A DNA stretch of 32,724 nt from Folioceros fuciformis (GCA_049999805.1 JBNGIO010006038.1:1-32724); one strand, 5' to 3'. Numbered from the stretch's first letter, positions 1 through 10,920 are shown. Made by a program: numbers and translations. Notes: generated by a model not told the origin, from the sequence alone.

Positions 1-934
1 TTCCCGCTCTGTTTTCTTCTCACTGAATGTCATGATCTTTCCAAGCATTTAGTCGTAAACTTTTGGAGCACATAAGATTTTAGTGAGAATAAAACGATAT
101 ATGTTCAAATAGTCCATAGGAAAAAATTTAAAACAAGTGGCTCCTTATGTTTTTTCCTGGTAGGGATTTTTTGAAATATTTTACAAGAAGGCACTAACAG
201 ACAAGACTTTTTTTTTCTCTCGAACCTACAGCATACAACACTATATTTCTTCCCTCACACTATCTCGTTAAGGTTTTCAAGGTTCCAGGGCATCATACTC
301 AAGTCAACATGCTCTTTGTCTCCTCCTTCACCCGAACCAAGCTCACATTTTATAGGATGGAATGTTGTGATTGAGTTGTGGATGGTTGTTTCCTTACACC
401 AGAGCTTATGGTCACGTGAGCTTGGAAATGATTGAAATGTCCAGTGTGTATATGTGGTTATGTAATTGCATCCAAATCCCAAACAAAATCGGGTTCAATT
501 GATCAACTCTAAAGAGTTTGTGGGAGGTAAGTGCTGTGTAGGTAGCCCATGACACCCAAGAAGGGTGCAGTAATTACAGAGAACGTTGCAAGTGTAGAAT
601 GTGGGGATTGTAGAGCTGCAAAATCAATGGTGTGTGGCCAGTGGTTAGAATAACAATGACATTGTAGTGAAGTTTGGGTCTTACAACATGGAATGTGAGC
701 TGAGAATGTAGGCAACTACATGAGCTTCTTGTAGACTTAGGAGGAAAGCTAGTACAATTGTCTATGCATTGTGGTGTGGGTTACAACCATTGCACATACC
801 CATGGCCTTGTCTTGTCTGATCACCAAGAATGAAATAGAGGAGCTTGATTGGAGACAGCTGCATAGCCGTTTTGGTAGATTCAATATACATAGAGGAACT
901 CGTGGAATCGCGATGAGCATTGAACTAAGCATAT
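1..934. other. AT-rich intergenic DNA, no gene seen
   Basis: AT-rich sequence with homopolymer T tracts. Open frames here are short (under about 95 codons), lack recognisable domains and have no convincing splice structure. Nothing functional can be supported. Confidence 0.6.
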
Positions 935-1000
935 GTGTTATGTAAGGCAATGCAGCCTCTATTATTAGTGTTATGTAAGGCAATGCAGCCTTTATTATTA
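935..1000. repeat. 33-bp tandem duplication (2 copies)
   Basis: Two adjacent 33-bp copies (935-967 and 968-1000) share the core GTTATGTAAGGCAATGCAGC and differ at one base (CTCTATT versus CTTTATT). The period is a multiple of 3, so it stays open on the minus strand, but no protein family is recognised. Confidence 0.9.
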
Positions 1001-1249
1001 GCACAAGCAACCCTGTGTACCTATTCCTAAAATATGGCCCCAAGTCTAAGATTGAAGAGAATTACACATCCTTCCTTCCTGCAAGCTAAGTGTGTGCCCT
1101 TGCTTCCAACCTGACCCTAAATCCTTCGAGAAGGGTGAGGAATTTCAAACCAAGTCGTGAAGGCCTCTCATGCCCTATTCCTTCGAGAAGGGTGAGGAAT
1201 TTCAAACCAAGTCCTGAAGGCCTCTCATGCCCTATTCCTTCGAGAAGGG

Positions 1250-1349
1250 NNNNNNNNNNNNNNNNNNNNNNNNNNNNNNNNNNNNNNNNNNNNNNNNNNN
1301 NNNNNNNNNNNNNNNNNNNNNNNNNNNNNNNNNNNNNNNNNNNNNNNNN
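1250..1349. other. Assembly gap (100 N) inside the 57-bp array
   Basis: Exactly 100 N, the usual placeholder for a gap of unknown size. The array is out of phase across it: 1237 to 1384 is 147 bp, which is 33 more than two periods. The true missing length is therefore not 100. Confidence 0.95.
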
Positions 1350-1446
1350 CAAACCAAGTCCTGAAGGCCTCTCATGCCCTATTCCTTCGAGAAGGGTGAG
1401 GAATTACAAACCAAGTCCTGAAGGCCTCTCATGCCCTATTCCTTCG

Positions 1447-1456
1447 NNNNNNNNNN
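1447..1456. other. 10-N run of apparently true length
   Basis: Ten N replace exactly the ten bases expected from neighbouring repeat units. The array stays in 57-bp phase (1441 to 1498), so this looks like masked or ambiguous bases of known length. Confidence 0.85.
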
Positions 1457-1546
1457 GGAATTACAAACCAAGTCCTGAAGGCCTCTCATGCCCTATTCCT
1501 TCGCTGCGCTTATGGTATTATTGTGCAAGATAGGTATAGAGGGCGC

Positions 1547-1563
1547 ACCCTAAACCCTAAACC
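1547..1563. repeat. Short telomere-like tract (CCCTAAA)n
   Basis: ACCCTAAACCCTAAACC is about two units of the Arabidopsis-type plant telomere repeat read on the C strand. It lies just after the 57-bp array and is far too short to be a telomere. Confidence 0.75.
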
Positions 1564-1866
1564 ATCCATCCTTGCATGGATGGAAAAAACACCTGGGCAC
1601 AAGATGTAGGCGTGGCCCTCCACATGCTTAGAAGAAGGGCGGTCTGAAATTCAAGGCACGTAGAAAAAGTACAGGACGAAGCTCGTGCATGAAGAAGAAA
1701 GAAAAGTACGGAGATATCGTGGAATATTTGCATAAAATATACGGTTGGAAAAAGTCCGTATCGGTATTCAATAAAATCTTCGTGGGCCTCGCCGACTTTC
1801 TCTCAATTGGCCGGAATGAGTGGACTCTAACAGAGCAACTGCAGGTGACGCAAGTGTGGCATAGGC

Positions 1867-3018
1867 GTGAAGGTAAGGAAGGAGCTGGGAAAAATGTTCG
1901 ACACCGAATTCCATCCGAATTCGGGCGAGGTGGTCGGGAATGATCTGTTGAATGAAACGATGAACGCAACCGACCGCGATTCTCCCAGCGACAAGCTTGT
2001 CATGGACGAAGGGCAGCTGAGGGACAGTCTGCTCGTCATGATCGGTGCTGGCTTCGAGACCACCGGCAACTCACTCGCCTGGCTTGCCAAGCTGCTGGAT
2101 TGATGAGAATCCCAGCGTCAAGGACAACTTGAAGCTGCTGGTGAGCGTGGCCCAGGCCTTTCTAGAGCAGACGTCCTTAGGAAACACGATTTGATTGGAG
2201 CATCTTGGATCGAACTTCGAAGCCAAGGTGGAGCCACCTTTCTGTTGGCGGAGCATTGGGCAGTGATAAGTAACAAACCTGGTAGCTGGAGCGGCTTTCA
2301 CATGAGCGGATCTCGGCAAACCGATGGCCTACACGTCAAAGGTGAGATTCCCAACATTCTCCAACCCAGTGCCACACATTTACAGTACTGTATATGAAGT
2401 GCTGAGATCTGGTGTTCTGAGGTCCATCTGTCTGGTGACGACCTCGTCTGCGCGTTCAAGTAAGATAAGCGAGGCACAACAAGTGTCCTGAATAGTTTTC
2501 TGGTGGAATATCCAAGTCAATGAGGACTTCATATTCCACGGTATGAACGCTCAGATTTCTTCCCAGATACTATACAATAGTAGTGCTTGCAGTTATTTTG
2601 GGCACCTCAATGATTTTCCTGAAGCTTTCTCAGCACCTTACGTGCCACCAGCAGGATACCAGATTGCTAAAGGCTGGAGCCTTGTGCCAGACAGTCATAA
2701 CCTGCACCATAGTCCACAAATCTTCCAAGACCCGGACACGTTTAATCCCTCTTGCTTCCATGTAAGCGCCTGATGCTTGCCTTGCAGATCAACTCTGAAC
2801 TAAACCATTGCAGTCGGACGTGAACTTTGAATCATAGATGACGAACAACATGTTGAGAGTCATCTTCTGAGCCACTGTGCGTTCCGTGGCTACGAACAGG
2901 AACAACCCAAGCCTGTCACCCTGCTTACATTTGGAGGTGGATTGTGCCTTGGGAAGGAACTGGCACTGATGGACATGACAGCGATGTTGCATCACTTTAT
3001 GCTCAAATTCAGGTGCCT
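1867..3018 (+). pseudogene. Cytochrome P450 pseudogene
   Basis: Four P450 landmarks occur in the right order on the plus strand. The I-helix motif AGFETT is at 2047-2064, followed by NSLAWLAKLLD. A K-helix EVLR (ExxR) is at 2396-2407, preceded by IYSTVY. The region PAGYQIAKGWSLVPDSHNLH leads to FNPSCF at 2741-2758. The heme loop FGGGLCLGKELALMDM starts at 2930, with the Cys codon at 2945-2947, and is followed by a helix-L-like LHHFMLKF. Signs of death: a one-base frameshift right after LLD (the frame resumes as DENPSVKD from 2102); the PERF-type motif has Cys where Arg is expected; and the heme loop lacks the two residues, including the conserved Arg, normally between FGGG and xCxG. A weaker upstream extension (from about 1689) and a possible C-terminal tail (about 3050-3120) may belong to it. 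Family assignment below P450 is uncertain; the motifs resemble clan-85-type plant enzymes. It is convergent with PAM16. Confidence 0.85.
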
Positions 3019-3890
3019 CTAGGACCCCATCCGTCCCCATTGAATTGTCAGTGTTACACCTGTAATCCCCTTCCCCACGTATGTGCTGCTTTGGCTAACC
3101 GAAGGATGCAAACCTGGAATGGAAACAGGTGGACAGGAGATAAGCCAGACTCTGGCGTACTCGTTTCGGGTCTGCCAAGTCCTGAAAACGGTGGCCTTGT
3201 AAGGATCGAGGCTGTCCAAGACTACTAGTCTGCCAGCCAACCCATGAGAAGTCTGAATATAGCGTGTGTTGTCGATGTCGTGTGTAAATCGTTTCTGTCG
3301 GCAGCCGACACCCTTCTATATGCATCTCTCGATCCGGGGTAGCCTAAGTAATACTTCAGCTGCCTGTGGATTGCACATGTCTCCTTGCGATGCCTCCTTG
3401 CTTCAAGTGTAGATTCCCTACCGTCTTTTGAATGAAGGCTCTCCGATATCGTTTTTCACAACCATCCTCGTGAATTATCACCATCGGGCTTTAGTGTGTT
3501 AATCTCATGATCGGGGCATCGGGCTTCTCGTGCCAGAGGTAAATGCAGGCGTCGTAGCAACGGGTGTTGTTTGCCACCATGCACTCTTTAAGCTTAGTCA
3601 CATTGATCGTCCTTCGTAAACGTCTGAACCTTGTAGGCTCGCCTCGTACAACAACATTTGTTGTCAATCATTACTAGTATCGAGAAAGGGCTGCTAGTGG
3701 GGGATCTCAAGTGCACCCTGTCCTCAACACCGCCCATCTTCACCCTGCTCCTGCCTTGAGCCCAGCTCGGATCTGGTGCTCCTTGAGGTGATAGACGGAG
3801 AACATACATGAATCCTTTCATGGAAGGTGTTGACGACGAAGGGAGAGAAATGGAAGGGACACGAACATGATTTACCCTGTACAACATGGA
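3019..3890. other. Spacer between P450 pseudogene and PAM16
   Basis: No recognisable coding segment apart from a possible P450 tail near 3050-3120. The part next to 3890 should hold the 3' UTR of PAM16, which ends on this side. Frames on both strands are short and domain-free. Confidence 0.5.
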
Positions 3891-4501
3891 CTACCCTGTT
3901 GCCCTTTCTCCTGCTTGTTTGGCTGCTTCTAGACATTCTTTGGCCCGCTGCACCTTTGACTGAATATAAAAGCTTCCAGACACAGCGTTCCTTTCGAATA
4001 GATGTTCGTACCTCTGCATTCAAAAGAACCAGCCACCAATAATCAAACCAGAACTCTTCCAAACAAATCCAACACCTTCGCACCACCAACAGCACGAAAC
4101 AGAAAATGCTCTACCGAGCTCACCTTGAGGACTTCCTCCCATGTTGCCTTTTCATCGACTCCAAGGATAAGCCTTGCCTCGGCTTCCGTCATAGTTTTGG
4201 AGACCTGGTGAGCCATATTCTGCACGGTTTCTTGAGCTACTCCAGTTTTCCCTGCATCTGAAAGGCCAACCGAATTCCTCAGAATTCAGAGCCCAGCGTA
4301 ATCCACAGATGCAGCATGCCCCGTACGAAACCCTACCCCCAGCGGAGGTCTAGGAAGCGCATTCATTCACTGGGTGACGACGATCAAAGGATACTTACTG
4401 ACGATGGCTTGCCTATAAGCCTGCGAGACCGCCCTGAGCAGAACCCCAGAGGCGATGACTATCAAGTTTGCAATGATCTTCGCAGCCTGCCACAGTGACA
4501 T
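3891..4501 (-). CDS. PAM16: Mitochondrial import motor subunit PAM16 (TIM16/MAGMAS)
   Basis: Three coding exons on the minus strand: 4501-4399, 4257-4124 and 4013-3891, with GT-AG introns of 141 and 110 nt. The product is 119 aa, close to the roughly 115-125 aa usual for the family. The start MSLWQAAKIIANLIVIASGV carries the hydrophobic N-terminal segment typical of PAM16, continuing through LLRAVSQAYRQAIV. Exon 2 gives NAGKTGVAQETVQN and the J-like core TEAEARLILGVDEKATWEEV. Exon 3 gives YEHLFERNAVSGSFYIQSKV and QRAKECLE, then a short tail. No HPD tripeptide is present, as expected for this J-like protein. By family knowledge it sits on the matrix side of the TIM23 presequence translocase and restrains the DnaJ partner PAM18, tuning mtHsp70. 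The Arabidopsis relatives are known as TXR1 and MUSE5. Reading frame and key blocks are intact, so it is probably functional. Confidence 0.95.
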
Positions 4502-4897
4502 GCCAATACTGCGAAATTCAACACCTCTCTCTCCCCCGCGTGCACGTATGGAATCCCACAATTCATCCTTCAGCACCAACCATAGCAAGAAGAAACACGC
4601 AGCACAAGGATCAGCAGGGCACGCACCATCCTGAAGGACGCATCACAGCAGCAGCTTCAACATCAATGGTCCAACGGCGTGATGAAATCCCCGAGCGCGC
4701 AAGGAAGACTCGATGGCTACTGAGCTAGGGCTTCGGCGCGAATGACCAGTGGACTTGATGCTTACTGTCGACTGAGGGCCCAAATTCTAGCACTTTATTC
4801 TCAAAAAATTTCCTCGTGCGTAGGTCACCATCAGCAACCTTTTTGTCCACAACTTGTCCTGGTTGTACGCGACATCCCAAGAGCGTCTGTTGCCCCC
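4502..4897 (-). promoter_or_regulatory. Probable 5' UTR and promoter of PAM16
   Basis: The roughly 400 bases upstream of the PAM16 start (read on the minus strand) contain no other recognisable gene and should hold its leader and core promoter. No clear TATA box or other defined element could be assigned by eye. Confidence 0.4.
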
Positions 4898-4958
4898 AGC
4901 TTGACAAAGGCTGCCCACGGCTTGATAAAGGCTGCCCACAGCTTGACAAAGGTTGCCC
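4898..4958. repeat. 21-bp tandem repeat (about 3 copies)
   Basis: Units AGCTTGACAAAGGCTGCCCA(C) at 4898, 4919 and 4940 differ at a few positions (GGCTTGATAAAG in the second, GGTTGCC in the third). It lies in the PAM16 upstream region. Confidence 0.88.
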
Positions 4959-5719
4959 CGCCATGAGATTAACACCTTAACTGCATGGCTAAGCATTCTA
5001 TGGCTGAACTGTCTATCCACTCTTTACTCCATGCCTACACCTTCATCAAAGTCATAAACTGTTAACTAGATATTTGAATACTATCACATTCAACAAATCT
5101 AGAAACTGTCACATACCCAATGAACTAAGAGGATGGACTTGACACATCTTTGAAACTTGAGCAAACATACTTTGAAAGGTGGCAGGATCTAAGAGATGAA
5201 GGAGGGTAGAGGAGCTAAAGGAATTTGGGTGGAAGCCCACAGAGGAGTTGTAACTAATTCATAGTGAATACAAATATGGTGGTACTCTTGGAGACTTCAA
5301 GTATGGACAAACGCCATGCAAGTAAGCTTATGATACACAAGAACCTCCCACAAATAGGAGGATTTGGAGGAGGCCAATGAATGAGGGGACAAGGTGACCC
5401 AAGCAAGGAATCTGGCTAGTTGGCTTTTGAGTCTCCATGTCAAGGGATCGAGATGTCCTTGTCTTGCATAGACAGAATTGCAAGGCTATGTTGCATAGCA
5501 GAACAAGCAATAGAAAGAATTGCTTCTGGACAAGGTCTCCCTCACAGTGTGGATAGCTTTGGTGTAGATTGGTGCGTATTGAAGAAGAAACTTGGGTCGT
5601 GAACTGCAATGGACTTGATTGAGACTACAAAATCTTTCCGTATTAGACAGGTAACATGAAGGGACTTAAAGGTGTGCACGAATAAAGCATCTATCTACCT
5701 CTTCCCTGTGCCTTCCTCG
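4959..5719. other. Intergenic DNA, no gene seen
   Basis: Moderately AT-rich sequence between the divergent PAM16 and NSR-like genes. No frame shows a recognisable domain and no repeat stands out. Confidence 0.5.
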
Positions 5720-6716
5720 TCATGGTGTGCAATAGACGAGAGAAAAGAGAAAAAGAAAGCAAAAAGTAAAAGAAAAAAAAAGGGACGAGGAGCGGTTGCT
5801 AACCGTGGAGTAGGGCACGCTTAGAGAGGCGAAAGCAATTAAAAACGGTTTAGGGAGTTGTCCACAGCACAGTGATATTTGAGGAGGCGGAGAGGTTGGC
5901 GACAGAGTCGTGAGAGGTGAGGAAGTAACCGTAGCGGCTTGGGCTTGGCTTGGCGAGGAAGCGTGAAGCCTGAGAGTCGTTGCGGAAGAGGCTCGCGATC
6001 CCGTGCAGGGCTGGAAGCGGTGGGGCAAGGAGGTGGATCGCCTAACCCTGCTCTGCCGACACGGAAAGTTAGGGAAAGAAAATTGGAGGCTGATTGGATT
6101 ACGTGGTGCGTGAATTTCTGGTGCCCCCGCTGGTGTGGTGTGCGCTCAGGACAGACGGCTGCTCTCCGGCTCCTCTTCACTCGCCAGCGACGAGCAGCGA
6201 ATTCCGTGCGGTGAGGCAGCGAACTGAAGGCAAGGGAAGCGAAGTGAAGGGAAGGAAGCGAAGCAACGAAGGCAAGGCGAGGCAAGGCAAGCAGCGAAGT
6301 GCAGGCAGGGTCTGCACCTGCTTGTGGCCAGGAGCAGAGTAGAGTCGGGAGCCGAGTCGTGACTTGGCCACGCCTGTGTTCAGGTCGGGCCAATTCGAGA
6401 GCATCGTCTTCGTGATCGGGCGCGCATCACACCGGGGGGAGTGGGAAACCTGCTGCTGTCTTCCTCTCTTAGGGTTGAAGAGGACGCAGATCGGGGCCAG
6501 GATGTATGCTCAGGTTATTGCCGAGGAAATTCCCCGAGGTGTTTCTGTGTTGTCTATAAATGTCTGACCAGTTGCCGGACCTTGTGTTTTTGTGGAGTTT
6601 GGCTTGGCTGTACTTTGTGGATTGAGGGTTTCTGCGGTCGCGGATTGGATTTTCGCTTGCTTGCCGCGGGACGTGGTGTTTATTAGCAGGCTTGTTCGCG
6701 ACAGCATATCGCTCTG
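5720..6716 (+). promoter_or_regulatory. Probable promoter and 5' leader of the NSR-like gene
   Basis: Contains an A/G-rich tract (about 5735-5785) and, at about 6225-6305, a purine-rich stretch made of imperfect GAAGG/CAAGG/CGAAG words. A GC-richer section up to the ATG at 6717 is likely transcribed leader and may hold a 5'-UTR intron, but I cannot place its borders. Short upstream ATGs are present. No domain-bearing frame is seen. Confidence 0.4.
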
Positions 6717-8327
6717 ATGTCGCGGTTACACATGATGCTGCAGAGTGAACTGCAGCAGGACTTTTTCCTGAAAGATCAAGCCAAGAGCCTGTTAGGCCAT
6801 CCGTATGAGGGTGGCACGGTGGAGGAGAATGGACATAACATGACGGACTTCGGGGCGGCTTGGCGGTACCAAGCCGATGCTCGCCGGACCGCACCACCCG
6901 CTCAACTCCCGGCTGCTAAGCGGACGCGCAGAGATTTCGGTGCGTGTTTGTCCTCGCTTTCGTTCGCTCTCTTGGGCCGCTTCCCGCATGGGCAGCGCGT
7001 CACCCTTCTCATCCTGTTTGCTCCCGTCGCTACAGAGGATGTTCAACAAGCTCGGAACGCATATGGTACGCCTCGAACTGCTGCTGGTGGCAATGGTGTA
7101 GGTCGAGATGTAGGTGCTTACAGTGCTAGGGACAGAGCAGCCGCAGGTTATGATGATCGCACCGCGAGGGGTTGGAGAGAGGGCGAGGGTCTGCAAGCCA
7201 CGGACCTGGTGAGCGTGTCTGCATGAGTCAGTCATTACGTGGGGGATTTGTTGGATCACCAGTGACCCCCCACTCCCCTCCGCCCGATTGCCTTGCTTCG
7301 TAACATTAGTAGCTCCCGCGTTTCTTATCCAGCTGCATATCTTGGTTCTGGCAGTTGGGCTACGGCGCTGGCACCTTGTCCGCAAATGATCTAGCCATGG
7401 GCGGCGGCCCTGGCATGGGTCTCCAAGTGGGCGGAGGGGTCGCAATGGGTCTCAACATGGGTCTGGACGAAGCCACTCTAATGGGTCAAGCCAACCGTAT
7501 GGTTGGTCTTGATGTTGCTATGGGTGGGAGACCTACCAGTGTGGGGTTGAACGGAGTTTCACAGGAATCAGAGCTCATGCGTGCAAATTCTGAAGTTCTC
7601 CCCCCTGATGCCTCATCAACTCTTTTTGTGGATGGTCTTCCCTTGGACTGCTCCCGGCGTGAAGCTGCACGTACGACAGTTTTTTTTTTCCCTTCTTTTA
7701 TCTAATTTTCTTTCTCTGCTACTTTGTTACGTCGTGCGTATAATCCCTTATGTTCTCAATACTGGCGCAGACATCTTTCGGCCCTTCATCGGTTTCAAGG
7801 AAGTTCGCCTTGTTCACAAAGAAGCCAAGCGAGTTAGTTCGTTGCTCCCATCCCTCTAGCTTTTCGTTCCTACCTTTTCTGGGGTTAAATGTGCGTTGTC
7901 GTCAAGCAGTGCAGCATGATTTTTTTGAAAGTGTAGGGACTGTCTGCCACTTATTGCTTCTGTATTTCCTGTGGAGCATTTTATGTTACATTACGTTTTC
8001 ATGATTCAGGCGTTGGGCGAGAAAGTGGTACTCTGCTTTGTGGAGTTTGCAGATGCCAGATGTGCTGCGACTGCTCTGGAGGCACTGCAAGGTAAGTAAG
8101 GTGTCTGACTGTTGTGCCACGCCACTTCCGTACGAGGGCCCAATAAACCAGGGTCTGAAGCCATTGTTATCGTGTATGCAGGATATAAATTCGATGAGAC
8201 AGATCCTGATTCATATTCTCTTCGGTTGTCCTTCGCTCGCCATCCTGGCCCCCGAGGGCCACCTCCTCGTGATGACTACCGCCGTCGGGATGATGACTAT
8301 GGTCATCGTTCCAGAGGTCGCCGATAA
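6717..8327 (+). CDS. NSR-like nuclear speckle RRM RNA-binding protein
   Basis: Six coding exons: 6717-6939, 7036-7208, 7355-7670, 7771-7832, 8010-8091 and 8182-8327. All introns are GT-AG (96, 146, 100, 177 and 90 nt). The product is 333 aa. The N-terminal half is disordered, with a basic LPAAKRTRRDF patch near residues 66-74. Residues about 133-217 are Met/Gly-rich. One C-terminal RRM follows: RNP2 LFVDGLPLDCSRREAA from residue 222, then HIFRPFIGFKEVRLVHKEAK, RNP1-like KVVLCFVEF (263-271) and TALEALQGYKFDE. The tail is Arg/Asp/Gly-rich, ending HRSRGRR. This RRM matches the plant nuclear speckle RNA-binding protein (NSRa/NSRb) group, known in Arabidopsis to modulate alternative splicing and bind long non-coding RNA. 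Start 6717 is the first ATG of the open frame that joins the conserved exons. The gene is divergent from PAM16 and tail-to-tail with ARMC7. The family call is strong; the role here is inferred. Confidence 0.92.
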
Positions 8328-10920
8328 ATTGAGCCAGGTGTTCTACCTTCAGGTAAGAAACTATTCATGTATGCATGTTTGAGCTGCCTGAATGCGTCTG
8401 TGTTGGGCGCCTGCGAGAGGTCATGACTCATTCTCATAGTTTGCCTGTAGATGGTCGGTATACCACTCTAGTTCTCGCATGACCTCCCTGGGCGCCTAAT
8501 CCCACTTAGCGGGTAAAGCCAGAGATCGCCAAGCTTCCCCATACTGATCCAGGGCTGGAATGGATTCCCAGTTTCTGTCATGGCATGGGTGTCTCTTCCT
8601 AGTGTGATACCGGCTAGATTACTTGCAAACCTGGCAATCAGGCTTGCCCAAAGTACTCTTGATTCGTGACGACCCGGTAGTTCGTTTAGGGTATAATGAT
8701 GCAGTGATCATCTCCTCATTGTGATCTCGTTTGCTTTAGCCCTCTCGCTCCTATGTCTGAGGGATGCATTTTCGGCCATGTCTTAACAAGTAGTTATTTC
8801 GATAACTGCTGGTACTCCTCTGTGCTGAACGTGTCTGAACAGAAAATTCAGAACTCTAGGTCGGTTTGCTGGGTTACCAGCTACCCAGAGTAGTTATTGT
8901 AGATGGATATCTGGAGGTCAATATCATCTTTGCTCCCGTGATGCTGTCTTCTGATGATTAGTTGTTGACTCTAGAAAAGCCTCTTCGTTCGTCTGCTTTG
9001 CCCTCTGATCAGTGTAGCCTTTCGCTTCAGGTGTTGGCCACTTCGGCCTGCGGTAGATAACTTCGTGATTATTGGAACTATTTACGTGCAGCTAATCAGC
9101 CGTTTCTTATACCGAGCTGAAGGACACTGAGCGGATCGTTTTTGGCGTCTCTGAGTTTCGCGGATGATTCTTCAACGTACCTCTTTTCCGCTGCGAAGGT
9201 GTGATGTGATTCTTTGCGTAACGGCTTCGTGTGTATATCACTTGCGTGGAGAGGAGCGAGAGGAACATTGTAGTGTTTTACCTCCTTGGGCGTTTCATTA
9301 ATCTCCCTGCAGGCCATATGCTGGCCTCAGATGGGTTGTAGGCCATCGGGTCAGTGTTCTCGCAGCAGTCTCGCTTGTAGGGCTTTAGTTCTTCTCGCTT
9401 TTATACTTCATCTTGCCAGTTTTAGATTTGCATAGTAGAGAACACGAAGGTCAGGACATAGGATTGATATATTAGGATGGTGAATATGGCTGATGAATTT
9501 TGCTCAGTTTAATTCTCTTCTTCGATGTCCTAGCCTAGGGTCAGACCTATAAAATCGTTGTAAAGTGGAAGCAGGTCTTTTCGTCTCGCGCCTCTTCTCT
9601 TCTACCGCGCAAAGGGCTTTTAATGTATATTGTGTCAGGTGCCCGCACGTCGTTAAGAGTTGGACAGTGTGCTGATTTGCTTGGCTGTTGGCCATACCAT
9701 GTATTGTTTATTGCTAAAGGCTTCCTGTGAATGTTGGTTGTGAATGGGCCTATTCATGATTTGGCAGTGATTCTTTTTTCCTGCTTTTCTAGATCACCTT
9801 TCTGTGTCCGCGCTCTGTGGAGACAGGCTTACATTTGGATTCTTTTGCTACCAAGCTTTGTTGTGTATATACTACAGGTTGTAATGTGCAGAGTAGCTAC
9901 TTGGAGGCTACGTCTGGAGATTTGCATTTTTGTTTCAGCTCGTGTGTGATCCTTGAAATTTGTTATTTGTGCTAACATGTGCTTGGGCATCAGTTTGGGC
10001 TGCTCTGTTTAGAAACTCAGGCCTGTGGATCCTCCATAGAACCTGACACTTCTAAGTGGTGAATGTGGACGGCTATGTTCCCCAGGGTTCTAGGGTTGTA
10101 GTGTGTAATTTGGAGTGAGGTAACGGGCCAATGACTCTAACAGTAAACTTAGTACATGTGGTGAAAGAAGTGCGACTTGGTTTTTGTTTTCTTTGTGTCT
10201 TTGAAGATGCGGAGCAGTCCTGAAGCTCTGAGTTGTCCCAGATCTAATTATGCTGGCATCCGCCTCTTTCGCGGTTGATTATTTGTTGGACTGTGAGAGG
10301 ACATTGAATGACCCTGGAACATGTTGAATGATCTGAATGATCTGGGGACGGTGGAAATTGCGTCAGTTAGTTGTCTCGACCCTGGAGAACTGAGAAGTAT
10401 TTTCTCCTTCCGTGAGGACATGCATGGGATCTCAACTTTTGAAGCTTGTGTATTCACTCCAATGTTTCCATTCCCACAGCTTAATTCCCTGAAATGGAAG
10501 AGCAGGTCATTCGGAAGGCTTTGGCCACTGTTGTTTGCCGTGTAGTATGTGTAACTGATGTTGCCTCTTATGTGATGTATTTGAGATTAGAGAGTGTCTT
10601 CTGGTAGAGCAGTTTTCACTCTGGTTGAGCAGCTGGAAATTAGGAGTTGAATTCACTTGGACAAAAGTTTTCCCCAATCCCCATTGGGGAGCTGTGATAA
10701 TTTAATTCCTGTTCTCTGTTCCACTCTTTAATCCGCATTTGTTTCAGTTCCAGATCGCTGAGCGTCGAAGATACGGTGATTCACACTTGGAGTCCTTCCG
10801 GTCGCTCGCCCACGGTCACAGAAGAAAGTTCGTCAATAACAGAAGACAGCATCAGTCCTTACGACCCTTCTGTGGCTTCGGATGGTAGGACCAGGAGTAC
10901 ATTCGTTCCGATTTGTTTCG
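8328..10920 (+). other. 3' UTR of the NSR-like gene with a probable 2.4-kb intron
   Basis: The stop codon at 8325-8327 is followed by 25 bases and then a strong donor (CAG|GTAAGA, first intron base 8353). From there to about 10746 the plus strand is T-rich, free of recognisable coding sequence and punctuated by pyrimidine-AG sites, as expected of a plus-strand intron. It ends at a good acceptor (TTTGTTTCAG|TTCCAG, last intron base 10746). The remaining bases up to about 10,920 would be the terminal exon and polyadenylation region. Other acceptors (near 9030, 9792 and 9938) could give alternative ends. Splice signals support this; transcript evidence is lacking. Confidence 0.45.

Larger units (their letters stand above)
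1123..1503. repeat. 57-bp tandem array, interrupted by two N runs
   Basis: Units begin with CCTTCGAGAAGGGTGAGGAA at 1123, 1180, 1237, then after a gap at 1384, 1441 and 1498, where the last unit breaks off. Spacing is exactly 57 bp. Copies differ by single bases (for example AATTTCAAA versus AATTACAAA, and GTCGTGA versus GTCCTGA). Each unit carries the near-perfect palindrome CCTTCGAGAAGG. Because 57 is divisible by 3 the array stays open in several frames. A 147-codon frame across it is therefore a by-product of periodicity rather than evidence for a protein. Confidence 0.93.

Noticed and set aside
1123-1503. CRISPR-like array
   Set aside because: Units are contiguous 57-bp tandem copies without unique spacers, in a eukaryotic genome.
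1090-1533. Open frame of 147 codons across the 57-bp array
   Set aside because: The period is a multiple of 3, so frames stay open automatically. It spans N runs and has no known domain.
8940-9015. C/D-box snoRNA candidate (TGATGAT and CTGA) in the NSR 3' intron
   Set aside because: The base before the C box is wrong, and there is no terminal stem or clear guide; likely chance.
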